In this document: positions 44,293-52,317 of the stretch, piece after piece
How positions within the stretch are numbered: position 1 is the first letter of the stretch
How the letters are laid out: each line of letters opens with the position of its first letter
Source of the DNA: JAVWJP01 sp036638975
GTDB lineage: Bacteria; Bacillota; Clostridia; Oscillospirales; Ruminococcaceae
Assembly: GCA_036638975.1 (NCBI GenBank)
Contig: JAVWJP010000001.1
Span: 124,001-188,000, forward strand
Reading direction: 5' to 3'
Length of the DNA stretch: 64,000 nt
Position numbers and translations under genes: made by a program
The notes under the pieces: generated by a model
Database searches by the model: none
What the model was told of the DNA's origin: nothing
The model's input: the letters and a program-made list of their open reading frames with translations, nothing else

Positions 44293-44320
44293 GTAGGGAA
44301 CGGTCAAGACCGTTCCCTAC
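44293..44320. repeat. 28-bp palindrome
   Basis: GTAGGGAACGGTC (44293-44305) and its perfect complement (44308-44320) are separated by two bases. No T-run follows. It has the look of a dispersed intergenic repeat; only one copy is in this window. Confidence 0.6.
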
Positions 44321-44331
44321 TGAGGGTGGGT

Positions 44332-44399
44332 GCTTTGCCCTTTGCCGAACTCCGGCTCTGTTCAAATCCTCTACCGGAAGCCAAAAAAGGAATTACAGA
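44332..44399. repeat. 68-bp direct repeat, copy 1
   Basis: Differs from 44473-44540 at only a few positions. It starts GCTTTGCCC and ends GGAATTACAGA, the left arm of the tRNA-Pro terminator hairpin, but in this copy the right arm is missing. Confidence 0.85.
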
Positions 44400-44408
44400 A
44401 TAATATCG

Positions 44409-44454
44409 GCGGGATTTTACCCGCGAGCCGCATAAAGTGCCACAGGCACTTTAT
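44409..44454. repeat. Two hairpins between the direct repeats
   Basis: GCGGG/CCCGC at 44409-44424 with a 6-base loop, then ATAAAGTGCC/GGCACTTTAT at 44432-44454 with an ACA loop. Confidence 0.6.
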
Positions 44455-44472
44455 TTGTCGTTCGGCTTTTGG

Positions 44473-44540
44473 GCTTTGCCCTCTGCCGAACTCCGGCTCT
44501 GTTCAAATCCTCTATCAGAAGCCAAAAAAGGAATTACAGA
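44473..44540. repeat. 68-bp direct repeat, copy 2
   Basis: Second copy, running straight into the full terminator hairpin downstream of tRNA-Pro (minus strand). Confidence 0.85.
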
Positions 44541-44562
44541 CGAACGTCTGTAATTCCTTTTT
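44525..44562. terminator. Terminator of tRNA-Pro, bidirectional
   Basis: A perfect 18-bp stem (44525-44542 with 44545-44562) that starts with an A-run and ends with a T-run, so it can end transcription on both strands. It lies just after the tRNA-Pro 3' end. Confidence 0.9.
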
Positions 44563-44563
44563 A

Positions 44564-44640
44564 TGGTCTGAGTAGCGGGATTTGAACCCACGGCCTCTAC
44601 CACCCCAAGGTAGCGCGCTACCAATCTGCGCTATACCCAG
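44564..44640 (-). tRNA. tRNA-Pro (anticodon GGG)
   Basis: A 77-nt cloverleaf on the minus strand. The acceptor stem is CTGGGTA/TACTCAG, the D stem GCGC/GCGC, the anticodon stem CTACC/GGTAG with loop TTGGGGT, and the T arm GTGGG-TTCAAAT-CCCGC. The discriminator is A and CCA is encoded (44564-44566). The anticodon at 44604-44606 is GGG, reading CCC and CCU. Confidence 0.95.
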
Positions 44641-44681
44641 ATAAAACATCAAGCATTATGAAATGCCTGCTTTGATATACT

Positions 44682-44711
44682 ATCATATGTTAAAAAAAAA
44701 AGCAAGTGCAA
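44682..44711 (-). promoter_or_regulatory. Promoter of tRNA-Pro
   Basis: On the minus strand TTGCAC at 44711-44706, an 18-bp spacer and TATGAT at 44687-44682, about 40 bp before the tRNA. Confidence 0.55.
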
Positions 44712-44852
44712 TAAATTATTAAAAAAATTAAATATTAATTTATTTTGTGAAAACAGGAGTAAAACAAAGCAAAATCAAGCATTTTAAAGAGATGTAGCTA
44801 TAGGCATGAGCTTGTAAGCAAAAAAATCTAAAAAACGCCGTAATTTAGCAGA

Positions 44853-44897
44853 AATTTGTGAAAAAATCATTGACAAATTTTGAATTTGTGATATATT
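44853..44897 (+). promoter_or_regulatory. pot operon promoter with three repeated half-sites
   Basis: TTGACA at 44870-44875 and TATATT at 44892-44897 (16-bp spacer). The motif AATTTGTGA occurs at 44853-44861 and 44883-44891, and in inverted form (TGACAAATT) at 44871-44879, overlapping the -35 box. The last two form an inverted repeat inside the promoter, a likely operator. Confidence 0.6.
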
Positions 44898-44958
44898 TTA
44901 TAACGTTGCGTCAATAAACTCATAGAATACGCAAAACTTTAAAAGGGGGTGTCTTATT

Positions 44959-46008
44959 ATGGGGGATAATATTATTATCAGCCTTAAAGACATTGTAGTT
45001 GAGTATGATGGTGAACGTGTGCTTGAGGGGCTTAACCTTAACATTCACGATAAAGAGTTTGTCACCTTTTTAGGTCCGTCAGGCTGCGGAAAAACGACAA
45101 CGCTTCGCATAATAGGTGGTTTTATGGAGCCGCTGCGTGGTGACATCTTTTTTGAAGGCAAGCGCATAAATGATTTGCCGCCATATAAAAGGGAAGTCAA
45201 TACTGTTTTTCAGCGTTACGCGCTGTTCCCGCACCTTAATGTATTTGAAAACATAGCCTTTGGGCTTCGTCTTAAAAAAACCGAAGAAAAAGTTATAAAA
45301 GAGCGTGTGCAAGAGATGCTTGCGCTTGTAAACTTACGTGGCTTTGAAAAACGCGGTGTAAACCAACTTTCGGGCGGGCAGCAGCAGCGTGTAGCCATAG
45401 CGCGTGCACTTGTAAATCACCCAAAGGTGTTGCTGCTTGACGAACCCTTGGGCGCTTTAGACTTGAAGCTGCGTAAAGAAATGCAAATAGAATTAAAACG
45501 AATCCAGCAGAGCCTTGGTATTACATTTATATATGTAACGCACGACCAAGAGGAGGCTCTTACAATGTCAGACACCGTAATTGTAATGAAGGACGGAGAT
45601 ATTCAGCAGATAGGTACTCCCGTTGATATTTATAACGAGCCGCATAATGCCTTTGTTGCAGATTTTATAGGGGAAAGTAATATTTTAGACGGCGTTATGT
45701 ATAAAGACTTTTTGGTAGAATTTGCCGGACGCGAATTTGAATGTGTAGATAAAGGATTTGCTGCGAGCGAACGTATTGATGTTGTCGTGCGCCCCGAGGA
45801 CATAAAGGTAGTACCGCCTATACAAGGGCATCTTACGGGTATTGTAGAGTCCATAATATTTAAGGGTGTGCATTACGAGATGATAGTGCGCGCCTGTGGC
45901 TACGATTGGATGATACATTCTACTGTTGCCGAAAAACCGGGCGACACTATAGGAATGATTATTAACCCCGAGGACATTCATATTATGAAAAAAATGGAGG
46001 AGCTATAG
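44959..46008 (+). CDS. potA: Spermidine/putrescine ABC transporter ATPase
   Basis: A 349-residue ABC ATPase with Walker A GPSGCGKTTT, signature LSGGQQQRVAIARALV, Walker B VLLLDEPLGALD and a C-terminal TOBE-type domain (about 245-349). It powers polyamine import. AAAGGGGGTG precedes the ATG. The ATG of potB follows its stop directly. Confidence 0.93.
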   Translation: MGDNIIISLKDIVVEYDGERVLEGLNLNIHDKEFVTFLGPSGCGKTTTLRIIGGFMEPLRGDIFFEGKRINDLPPYKREVNTVFQRYALFPHLNVFENIAFGLRLKKTEEKVIKERVQEMLALVNLRGFEKRGVNQLSGGQQQRVAIARALVNHPKVLLLDEPLGALDLKLRKEMQIELKRIQQSLGITFIYVTHDQEEALTMSDTVIVMKDGDIQQIGTPVDIYNEPHNAFVADFIGESNILDGVMYKDFLVEFAGREFECVDKGFAASERIDVVVRPEDIKVVPPIQGHLTGIVESIIFKGVHYEMIVRACGYDWMIHSTVAEKPGDTIGMIINPEDIHIMKKMEEL

Positions 46009-46818
46009 ATGAAATCTAAATCTCCTTCTGTGCCATACCTTTTATGGATGGCTATTTTTACCGTTGTACCGTTGGGGCTTGTGGCATATTTTGCACTTAC
46101 AACGCCTGAGGGTAAGTTTACCATAGAAAACATTTCGCGCGTTGGTGAATACTCCGGTGTTCTGTTGCATTCGGTTTGGCTGGCGGCTGTCGCCACTGTA
46201 ATATGCCTGCTTATAGCATACCCTCTTTCGTTTTCAATCTCGCGTCTTACAGAGAACAAACAGCGCGTAATGCTTATGCTTTGCATTATTCCAATGTGGA
46301 TGAATTACCTGCTGCGTACCTATGCGTGGATGACTATATTGGAAAATAACGGGCTTATAAATAAATTCTTTGGGCTTTTCGGTATGGGACCCTTCCAAAT
46401 GATAAATACACAGGGTGCTGTTGTCCTCGGAATGGTTTACAATTATCTTCCGTTTATGATATTACCGCTTTATAGCATTATGACTAAAATTGACGGTAAA
46501 ATTATAGAGGCTGCACAAGATTTGGGAGCAAACACATACGGAGTTTTTGCAAAGGTTGTTTTGCCGCTTTCTTTCCCCGGTATACGCTCGGGTATTACAA
46601 TGGTTTTTGTTCCGTCAATATCCACATTTATTATTTCTCGTATGTTGGGCGGCGGCGGGAATATAATGATAGGCGACCTTATAGATTTGCAGTTTTTAGG
46701 CAATGCTTATAACCCTAATTTGGGCGCTGCAATTTCGCTTGTACTGATGGTGCTTATACTCCTTTGTATGAGCCTTACAAACCAGTTCGATGAAGAAATG
46801 GAGGACATGATGCTATGA
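46009..46818 (+). CDS. potB: Spermidine/putrescine ABC transporter permease
   Basis: A 269-residue permease with about six helices. MLCIIPMWMNYLLRTYAWM and the EAA coupling loop AAQDLGANTYGVFAKVVLPLSFPG are typical of PotB. It overlaps potC by four bases. Confidence 0.92.
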   Translation: MKSKSPSVPYLLWMAIFTVVPLGLVAYFALTTPEGKFTIENISRVGEYSGVLLHSVWLAAVATVICLLIAYPLSFSISRLTENKQRVMLMLCIIPMWMNYLLRTYAWMTILENNGLINKFFGLFGMGPFQMINTQGAVVLGMVYNYLPFMILPLYSIMTKIDGKIIEAAQDLGANTYGVFAKVVLPLSFPGIRSGITMVFVPSISTFIISRMLGGGGNIMIGDLIDLQFLGNAYNPNLGAAISLVLMVLILLCMSLTNQFDEEMEDMML

Positions 46819-47621
46819 AACGTCTTTCAAAAATTTACTTTTGGTTTGTCATGGCGTTCCTTTATATGCCTATAGGAGTGCTTATTTTCTTTTCGTTCAA
46901 CGAGTCTAAAAGCCGCAATGTTTTTACAGGTTTTACTCTCGACTGGTACCGCAAGCTGTTTTCTAACAGTGTTATTTTAGACTCGCTTAAAACCACACTG
47001 ATTATAGCTGTGATTTCAACAATATTTGCCGTAATAATAGGCACGGCAGCGGCAATAGGCATAAATGCCATGAACAAGTGGCTGCGTGCAATAATTATGA
47101 ATATAACTTACCTGCCAATAATTAACCCGGAGATTGTAACGGGCGTTTCGCTTATGCTTTTGTTTGTTTTTTTAAAAACACAAATAGGCATACCCATCGA
47201 GTTTGGCTATACAACGCTTATTTTGGCGCATATTACATTTAACATTCCATATGTTATTTTAAATGTTTTGCCAAAGCTGCGGCAGGCGGACAGGTTTGTT
47301 TACGAGGCTGCACTGGACTTAGGCTGTACACCGTTTAAGGCTTTTTGGAAGGTCGTTTTGCCCGAGATTATGCCCGGTGTGCTTTCTGGTTTTTTAATGG
47401 CGTTTACCTATTCTCTTGATGATTTTATAATATCGTATTTTAACTCGGGTGCAAAGGCGCAAACCTTGCCTATAACAATTTATTCAATGACACGCCGTAA
47501 GGTAAGCCCTGAGATAAACGCGCTTTCAACTATTATTTTTGTGGTGGTTATAATTACACTTTTGCTCTACAATTTTGCAGGTACGCGTCTTGAAAAGCGC
47601 GGAGCGCAAGGGGGGGCATAA
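46815..47621 (+). CDS. potC: Spermidine/putrescine ABC transporter permease
   Basis: A 268-residue permease with about six helices. YMPIGVLIFFSFNESK near the start and the EAA loop EAALDLGCTPFKAFWKVVLPEIMPG match PotC. It begins in an ATGA overlap and is followed within two bases by potD. Confidence 0.92.
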   Translation: MKRLSKIYFWFVMAFLYMPIGVLIFFSFNESKSRNVFTGFTLDWYRKLFSNSVILDSLKTTLIIAVISTIFAVIIGTAAAIGINAMNKWLRAIIMNITYLPIINPEIVTGVSLMLLFVFLKTQIGIPIEFGYTTLILAHITFNIPYVILNVLPKLRQADRFVYEAALDLGCTPFKAFWKVVLPEIMPGVLSGFLMAFTYSLDDFIISYFNSGAKAQTLPITIYSMTRRKVSPEINALSTIIFVVVIITLLLYNFAGTRLEKRGAQGGA

Positions 47622-47622
47622 T

Positions 47623-48834
47623 ATGATAAAAAAGCTTACACGCATTTTTGCTGTACTTTTGGCTTTTGTATTGTTTTCTGTTACTGCATTTTCGGCTGTA
47701 GAAGTTAGAGATAAAGCATTTTATGAAAAATACAAGGGCAAAAACATCTCGATAAATGTGCACAATTGGGGTGAATATATTTGTAATGATGCAGAAAACT
47801 CAATAAATGTAAATGCCGAGTTTGAGGAGCTTACGGGTATTAAGGTTAATTACACAACCTTTGCATCTAATGAGGAGCTGTACGCAAGGCTAAAAAGCGG
47901 CGGTGCGCAGTATGATGTGGTCATTCCGTCCGATTATATGATAGCTAAGTTCATAAGGGAGGGTATGCTCGAAAAGCTTGACAAAAAAAATATCCCGAAT
48001 GTAAAGTACACTAATCGCGAATTTATGGGAATGAAGTACGACCCAAACGATGAATACTCGGTGCCTTATACATGGGGAACAGTTGGTATTATATATAATA
48101 AAACTATGGTTGATGACGATATTACAAGCTGGAGCTCGTTGTGGGACGCGCGCTATATGGGCAATATGTTAATGTTTTCTAACCCGCGCGACGCTTTTGC
48201 TTTGGCAGAAAAAAAGCTTGGGTATTCACTTAACACGGCAGACATGGCACAGCTTCACAGAGCTGCCGATGAACTTAAAGCGCAAAAACCGCTTGTGCAG
48301 GCATATGTCATGGACGAAATATTTGATAAAATGCAGGGCGGAGAAGCTGCGCTTGCACCATATTATGCGGGCGACGCGCTTACAATGATGGCTGATAATG
48401 AAGATTTAGCGTTTGTAGTACCGCAAGAGGGGACAAACAAATTTGTCGATTCTATTTGTATACCTAAAGGTAGCAAAGAAAAAGCTGCCGCCGAGCTTTA
48501 CATCAATTTTTTATGCGAGCCTGCCGTTGCAGCGGCAAATATAGAGTATATAGGTTATTCAACACCAAATACAGAGGCTTTTAAGCTGTTGCCGCAGGAG
48601 GTGCAAGAAAGCCCCATTTCTTATCCTCCGGCAGAGGTTATGCAAAAAGCTGAGTTTTTTTACGATTTACCCATAGAAGTAAGCAGGGAGATGGACTCGT
48701 TATGGGTGGAGGTAATTTCGGCCGATGTCGGGTACAGCAAATGGACAATTCCTGTGCTTATGGTGCTGTGCATAATTGCAGCTGTCGGTATAAATGTTGT
48801 GCGCTCTGTCCGTAAAAAACGCGATATTTATTAA
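47623..48834 (+). CDS. potD: Spermidine/putrescine-binding protein with C-terminal membrane anchor
   Basis: A 403-residue type II binding protein. VHNWGEYI, YDVVIPSDYMI, VPYTWGTVGIIYNK and YAGDALTM are the PotD ligand-site blocks. The signal peptide (1-25) has no lipobox cysteine. Instead the C-terminus ends in a membrane helix (WTIPVLMVLCIIAAVGINVV) and a basic tail SVRKKRDIY, so the binding domain is held outside by its C-terminus. ATG at 47623 after a G-rich ribosome site. Confidence 0.92.
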   Translation: MIKKLTRIFAVLLAFVLFSVTAFSAVEVRDKAFYEKYKGKNISINVHNWGEYICNDAENSINVNAEFEELTGIKVNYTTFASNEELYARLKSGGAQYDVVIPSDYMIAKFIREGMLEKLDKKNIPNVKYTNREFMGMKYDPNDEYSVPYTWGTVGIIYNKTMVDDDITSWSSLWDARYMGNMLMFSNPRDAFALAEKKLGYSLNTADMAQLHRAADELKAQKPLVQAYVMDEIFDKMQGGEAALAPYYAGDALTMMADNEDLAFVVPQEGTNKFVDSICIPKGSKEKAAAELYINFLCEPAVAAANIEYIGYSTPNTEAFKLLPQEVQESPISYPPAEVMQKAEFFYDLPIEVSREMDSLWVEVISADVGYSKWTIPVLMVLCIIAAVGINVVRSVRKKRDIY

Positions 48835-48860
48835 TAATTAGTGTTTTTAATGTTATTTAC

Positions 48861-48895
48861 TTGACAAATAACAATCTATGTATTAACATAGGTTG
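48861..48895 (+). promoter_or_regulatory. Promoter with overlapping inverted repeat
   Basis: TTGACA at 48861-48866, 17-bp spacer, TAACAT at 48884-48889. CAATCTATG (48872-48880) and CATAGGTTG (48887-48895) form a 9-bp inverted repeat with one mismatch over the spacer and -10 box, suggesting repression. Confidence 0.45.
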
Positions 48896-48940
48896 TGCCG
48901 TATAATGCGGTAAATAGTCAGTAAATAAGGGAGGAATACC

Positions 48941-49339
48941 TTGAAACAACTGGTTTATTATTTTCTTTGCTTAAAAATTGTTATTAAAGCAGCTGCTTGC
49001 GGTTACCTTTTTGTAGCAGATTCTTCACGCTTACCGATGATTACCTTTGAAATATGTGCGGTGATTATTTTTGTCGGTGCAGTTGTTGCAGTAAGGCATT
49101 TTGCGAACAGAACTACGCCAAATGAAATTGCATTGTTCTTTACCGCCGATGTTATTGCCACAGCCTTTAATCTTTTCTTTATAAGCCAAACACTTATGAT
49201 AGAAGCCGGTATACTTGAGATGACAGTAACAGGAAGCTTATTTGATGTAATAGTAGGCATAGTAATTATTCTTGCTGCAATAAATGGCAAGACTGCTTAT
49301 ACTTCTTTTAACAGAGAACGCGCACAAGCGGTAAAATAG
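48941..49339 (+). CDS. Small integral membrane protein of unknown function
   Basis: A 132-residue protein with about four membrane helices, not recognised. It starts with TTG at 48941, 6 bp after GGGAGGA. It has its own promoter and terminator, so it is a single-gene unit. Confidence 0.65.
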   Translation: MKQLVYYFLCLKIVIKAAACGYLFVADSSRLPMITFEICAVIIFVGAVVAVRHFANRTTPNEIALFFTADVIATAFNLFFISQTLMIEAGILEMTVTGSLFDVIVGIVIILAAINGKTAYTSFNRERAQAVK

Positions 49340-49356
49340 TAACATAAAAAAATAAA

Positions 49357-49388
49357 ACAGGGTATGCTTTTAAATAAGCACACCCTGT
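49357..49388. terminator. Bidirectional terminator
   Basis: A 13-base stem (49357-49369 with 49376-49388, one mismatch) and 6-base loop, followed by seven T residues and preceded by an A-rich stretch. It serves the membrane protein gene and the converging FAD gene. Confidence 0.88.
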
Positions 49389-49397
49389 TTTTTTATG

Positions 49398-50780
49398 CTA
49401 TTTATTTAGCAATAAATCGGCTACGTAAAGCCCGTTTGCAGCGGCTTGCGAAAGTGACCTTGTAAATCCTGCTCCGTCACCTATGGCATAAATATTATTG
49501 CAGCCTTTTATTTCAAAGTTTTCACATTCCGGTCTTGCAGAGTAATATTTACACTCCACGCCATAAAGCAGCGTATCATAGTTTGCTGTACCGGGCGCTA
49601 TTTTGTCCAGCGCTTCTAAGGTTTCAAGTATATTATCAAGCTGACGCTTCGGCATACATAAGCTTAAATCTCCCGGTATGGCTGCAAGTGTTGGACGAAC
49701 TGTACTTTCTGCAAGACGTTTGTAATCGGTACGTCTGCCAAGCTTTAAGTCACCAAGGCGCTGTACAAGTACGCTTCCTCCGCTTATAAGGTTTGCAAGG
49801 CTGGCAACATGGCGTGCATATTCTATAGGGTCATTAAATGGCTGCGTGAACGTCATAGTCGAAAGCAGCGCAAAGTTGGAATTTTGCGTTTTACGAATTT
49901 CATCACGGTAGCTGTGTCCATTTACGGTAAGTACGCCATCGGTATTTTCGGTTACGACCTGCCCGCGCTCGTTAAAGCAAAACATACGGGTTGTGTCGCC
50001 ATAGCCCTTGCTGCGGTACCATATTTTCGGTTCATATATTTTTTTTGAAAAATCCTCCCATACAATGGAGGGCAGCTCAACTCTTACGCCTATGTCAACT
50101 TGATTATTGCTTAGCGGTATTTTATTTTTTTCGCACCAGTGAACAAAAAAGCGGCTGCCTGCGCGCCCTACGGCAAAAATTACAGTGTCGGCGGTGAGTG
50201 TGCTTTTACCGTTATTGTCTTGGTAGCTTATAACACGGCTTTCACGGTCTACATCTAATACCTCGGTTTTGGTAGCTATAACGCAGCGTGTGCTTAGGTC
50301 TTCTATAAGCTTACGCATGGTTTCAAAGTTAGAGTCTGTCCCTAAATGCTTTAGCTGCGCCTGGCTCATATGTAAATCGTGTTGAGTGCACAGCTTTTTA
50401 AGCTCGTTGTTTGGCTGAAATCGCTCGGTAGTTGCGCCAAATTTAATTAAAACCTTGTCCGCTTGTTCTATATAATTTATTACGGTTTCGGGTTTTAAAA
50501 ATTCGGTAAGCCAGCCGCCGTATTCCGTAGAAATAACATATTTACCGTCAGAAAACGCACCTGCTCCTGCCATGCCTTCCATTATAGCGCACGATTTGCA
50601 TTTTATACAATGGTCGGTTTTCTTTGTGATGATAGGGCAGCAGCGCTCGGTGATGGAACCGCCTTTTTCAAGTATACAGACCGAAAGCTTTGGGTTTTCC
50701 TCTAAAAGTCGGTATGCAGACATTATTCCACCTATTCCACCGCCGACAATAGCTACATCATAATGCTTATTCAGTACCAT
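49398..50780 (-). CDS. FAD-dependent dehydrogenase, COG2509 type
   Basis: A 460-residue flavoprotein. The FAD motif is VAIVGGGIGGIMSA, with a second nucleotide block DTVIFAVGRAGSRF and a C-terminal IYAIGDGAGFTRSLSQAA. A cysteine group (Cys47, 48, 58, 61, 64; CIKCKSC) before GMAGAGAFSDGK fits the uncharacterised COG2509 family and could bind a metal or iron-sulfur cluster. Substrate unknown. AAGGAGAATAAA precedes the ATG. It lies 27 bp after the glycosyltransferase gene, so they are probably cotranscribed. Confidence 0.8.
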   Translation of the reverse strand: MVLNKHYDVAIVGGGIGGIMSAYRLLEENPKLSVCILEKGGSITERCCPIITKKTDHCIKCKSCAIMEGMAGAGAFSDGKYVISTEYGGWLTEFLKPETVINYIEQADKVLIKFGATTERFQPNNELKKLCTQHDLHMSQAQLKHLGTDSNFETMRKLIEDLSTRCVIATKTEVLDVDRESRVISYQDNNGKSTLTADTVIFAVGRAGSRFFVHWCEKNKIPLSNNQVDIGVRVELPSIVWEDFSKKIYEPKIWYRSKGYGDTTRMFCFNERGQVVTENTDGVLTVNGHSYRDEIRKTQNSNFALLSTMTFTQPFNDPIEYARHVASLANLISGGSVLVQRLGDLKLGRRTDYKRLAESTVRPTLAAIPGDLSLCMPKRQLDNILETLEALDKIAPGTANYDTLLYGVECKYYSARPECENFEIKGCNNIYAIGDGAGFTRSLSQAAANGLYVADLLLNK

Positions 50781-50807
50781 TTTATTCTCCTTTATAGCGG
50801 TATTTAA

Positions 50808-52058
50808 TTATCTGTGTATGTTAAGATCTTGCAGCTTTTTTATCAATTGTGAAGGGGTTAGAAAATGTATTTTCTTGTCTAAAATGGGTGTACCGTCTTC
50901 GTTATAAAGACCGCGATAAATATTTATCATATAGTTTGCGAGGTCCTCCGCTCCGCTGCGCTTCACCGAGTCTATAACAGAACGCTTTAATATATCAAGC
51001 TCCTCAGGTTTTTTATTTTTTAAAGAGCGCAATTTTTCAGCCATGCTTTCTGCACTGTCAAACACAAAGCCGTTTTCTCCGTCACGCACTTGGTCTGCAT
51101 TTAAAGGGTCTAGCCTTTGCAGTACGGGAAGCCCCGTAGCCATGCCCTCTAACATAGAAATAGAGTTTGTGTCCGAAAGCGAGGCTGTAATATAAATGTC
51201 GCAAGAGGCAAGGTATGGAGGAAGCTCATTGTGCTGTACGGCTCCTGTAAAGGTTACCATGTCTGCAATTCCAAGCGCTTTGGCTTGCTTTTCAAGCTCC
51301 TCCTTGCATGGACCGTCACCTATTATTATAAGATGTATTTTATCCTCCGGATTTATACCCTTTGCCCAGTAGTCAAGCACGACATCTACGCTTTTTTCGC
51401 GCCCAAGTCTGCCTACGAAGCAAGCAAGCATTTGGCTGTCGGGTATACCGTATTTTGCCCTAAAAGCTTTTTTCTTTTCTTCAGTTATATTTTCGGGCTT
51501 AAAGCTTTCAAGCTCCACCGAGTTTGGTATGACGTTCACCTTTTTATCTACGCCGGCATCTTTAAAATATACTGCGCATTTTTCGGACGGACCGGTTAGC
51601 GCCGATGCGTTTTTTGCCAGCATCTTAACATAACGGTGGCTGAATTTTGTAACAAAGCCCACAAGCCGCGGCGGAGCAATATAATAAATATATTCGTCAT
51701 ACATGGTATGAAGTGTATAAACAAGCGGTCTGCGAAGCCTTTTTGCTGCCATAATTCCTGAAAGACCTATGCCGAATTCATTGTGAATATGGATAATATC
51801 GGGGTTAAAATCTTTTATAAACTTTAGACGTTTTTCACTTATCGGAGGGGCGATGCCGTTGTTGTATATACGGCGCAAGCGTTTTGCAGGACAATGCAAT
51901 ACTCCGTCTTTAACATAATGGCGGCGAGCGTCGTAATCGGCAGTGACTACCAGTACTTGATTGCCTAGCTTTTCCAGCCCTTCTTTAAGTATTTTTACAT
52001 GAGTGACAACACCGTTTATTTGTGGTAAGTAGGTTTCTGTAAATAGCGCTACTCTCAT
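50808..52058 (-). CDS. GT4 family glycosyltransferase, probably glycolipid-forming
   Basis: A 416-residue retaining glycosyltransferase of the GT-B fold. TETYLPQINGVVTHV is the acceptor loop. HIHNEFGIG, FVGRLGREKSVD and the EX7E-type region SDTNSISMLEGMATGLP hold the nucleotide-sugar site. It most resembles diacylglycerol glucosyltransferases that build membrane glycolipids, but acceptor and sugar are inferred. First gene of a two-gene unit under a divergent promoter shared with hprK. Confidence 0.85.
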   Translation of the reverse strand: MRVALFTETYLPQINGVVTHVKILKEGLEKLGNQVLVVTADYDARRHYVKDGVLHCPAKRLRRIYNNGIAPPISEKRLKFIKDFNPDIIHIHNEFGIGLSGIMAAKRLRRPLVYTLHTMYDEYIYYIAPPRLVGFVTKFSHRYVKMLAKNASALTGPSEKCAVYFKDAGVDKKVNVIPNSVELESFKPENITEEKKKAFRAKYGIPDSQMLACFVGRLGREKSVDVVLDYWAKGINPEDKIHLIIIGDGPCKEELEKQAKALGIADMVTFTGAVQHNELPPYLASCDIYITASLSDTNSISMLEGMATGLPVLQRLDPLNADQVRDGENGFVFDSAESMAEKLRSLKNKKPEELDILKRSVIDSVKRSGAEDLANYMINIYRGLYNEDGTPILDKKIHFLTPSQLIKKLQDLNIHR

Positions 52059-52105
52059 AATATCCTCCGCAAAATCATATTTTTATTAAGTTTAAACATA
52101 TATTA

Positions 52106-52164
52106 AGTATATCACAATTTTGCACGGTTTCAACCTTGAAACCTGTGCAGTTCTAATGTATAAT
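52106..52164. promoter_or_regulatory. Back-to-back promoters whose -35 boxes form one palindrome
   Basis: For the minus strand, TTGAAA (52133-52128), 16-bp spacer and TATACT (52111-52106). For the plus strand, TTGAAA (52136-52141), 17-bp spacer and TATAAT (52159-52164). The two -35 boxes are the arms of the perfect palindrome 52126-52143, and the symmetry extends, with small interruptions, to 52121-52149. The plus transcript would have a leader of about 147 nt before hprK. Confidence 0.7.
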
Positions 52165-52317
52165 AAAATATAGTTATATTGTTGCACAGACCTGTATTTA
52201 TTTCAATTTAACTCGGTGTAAATAGTTTTTTATTGCCGCTTATTGATTTAAAAAACCGTATTTATATTTTGAATTAAATTATTATGGTACAAATTTTTGT
52301 GAAAAGGACTGATACAT

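Noticed and set aside
44350..44390. tRNA-like sequence (GTTCAAATCC) in the direct repeats
   Set aside because: It resembles a T-loop, but the flanking bases do not pair as a T stem and there is no acceptor stem, so these are not tRNA genes.
44330..44575. An 81-residue plus-strand open frame across the direct repeats
   Set aside because: It is read through two copies of a non-coding repeat and a terminator hairpin, has no ribosome site and repeats the same peptide only because the DNA repeats.
42579..44640. Prophage or integrative element
   Set aside because: No integrase, terminase, capsid or mobilisation gene is present; only repeats and small unknown genes, so it is reported as an islet only.
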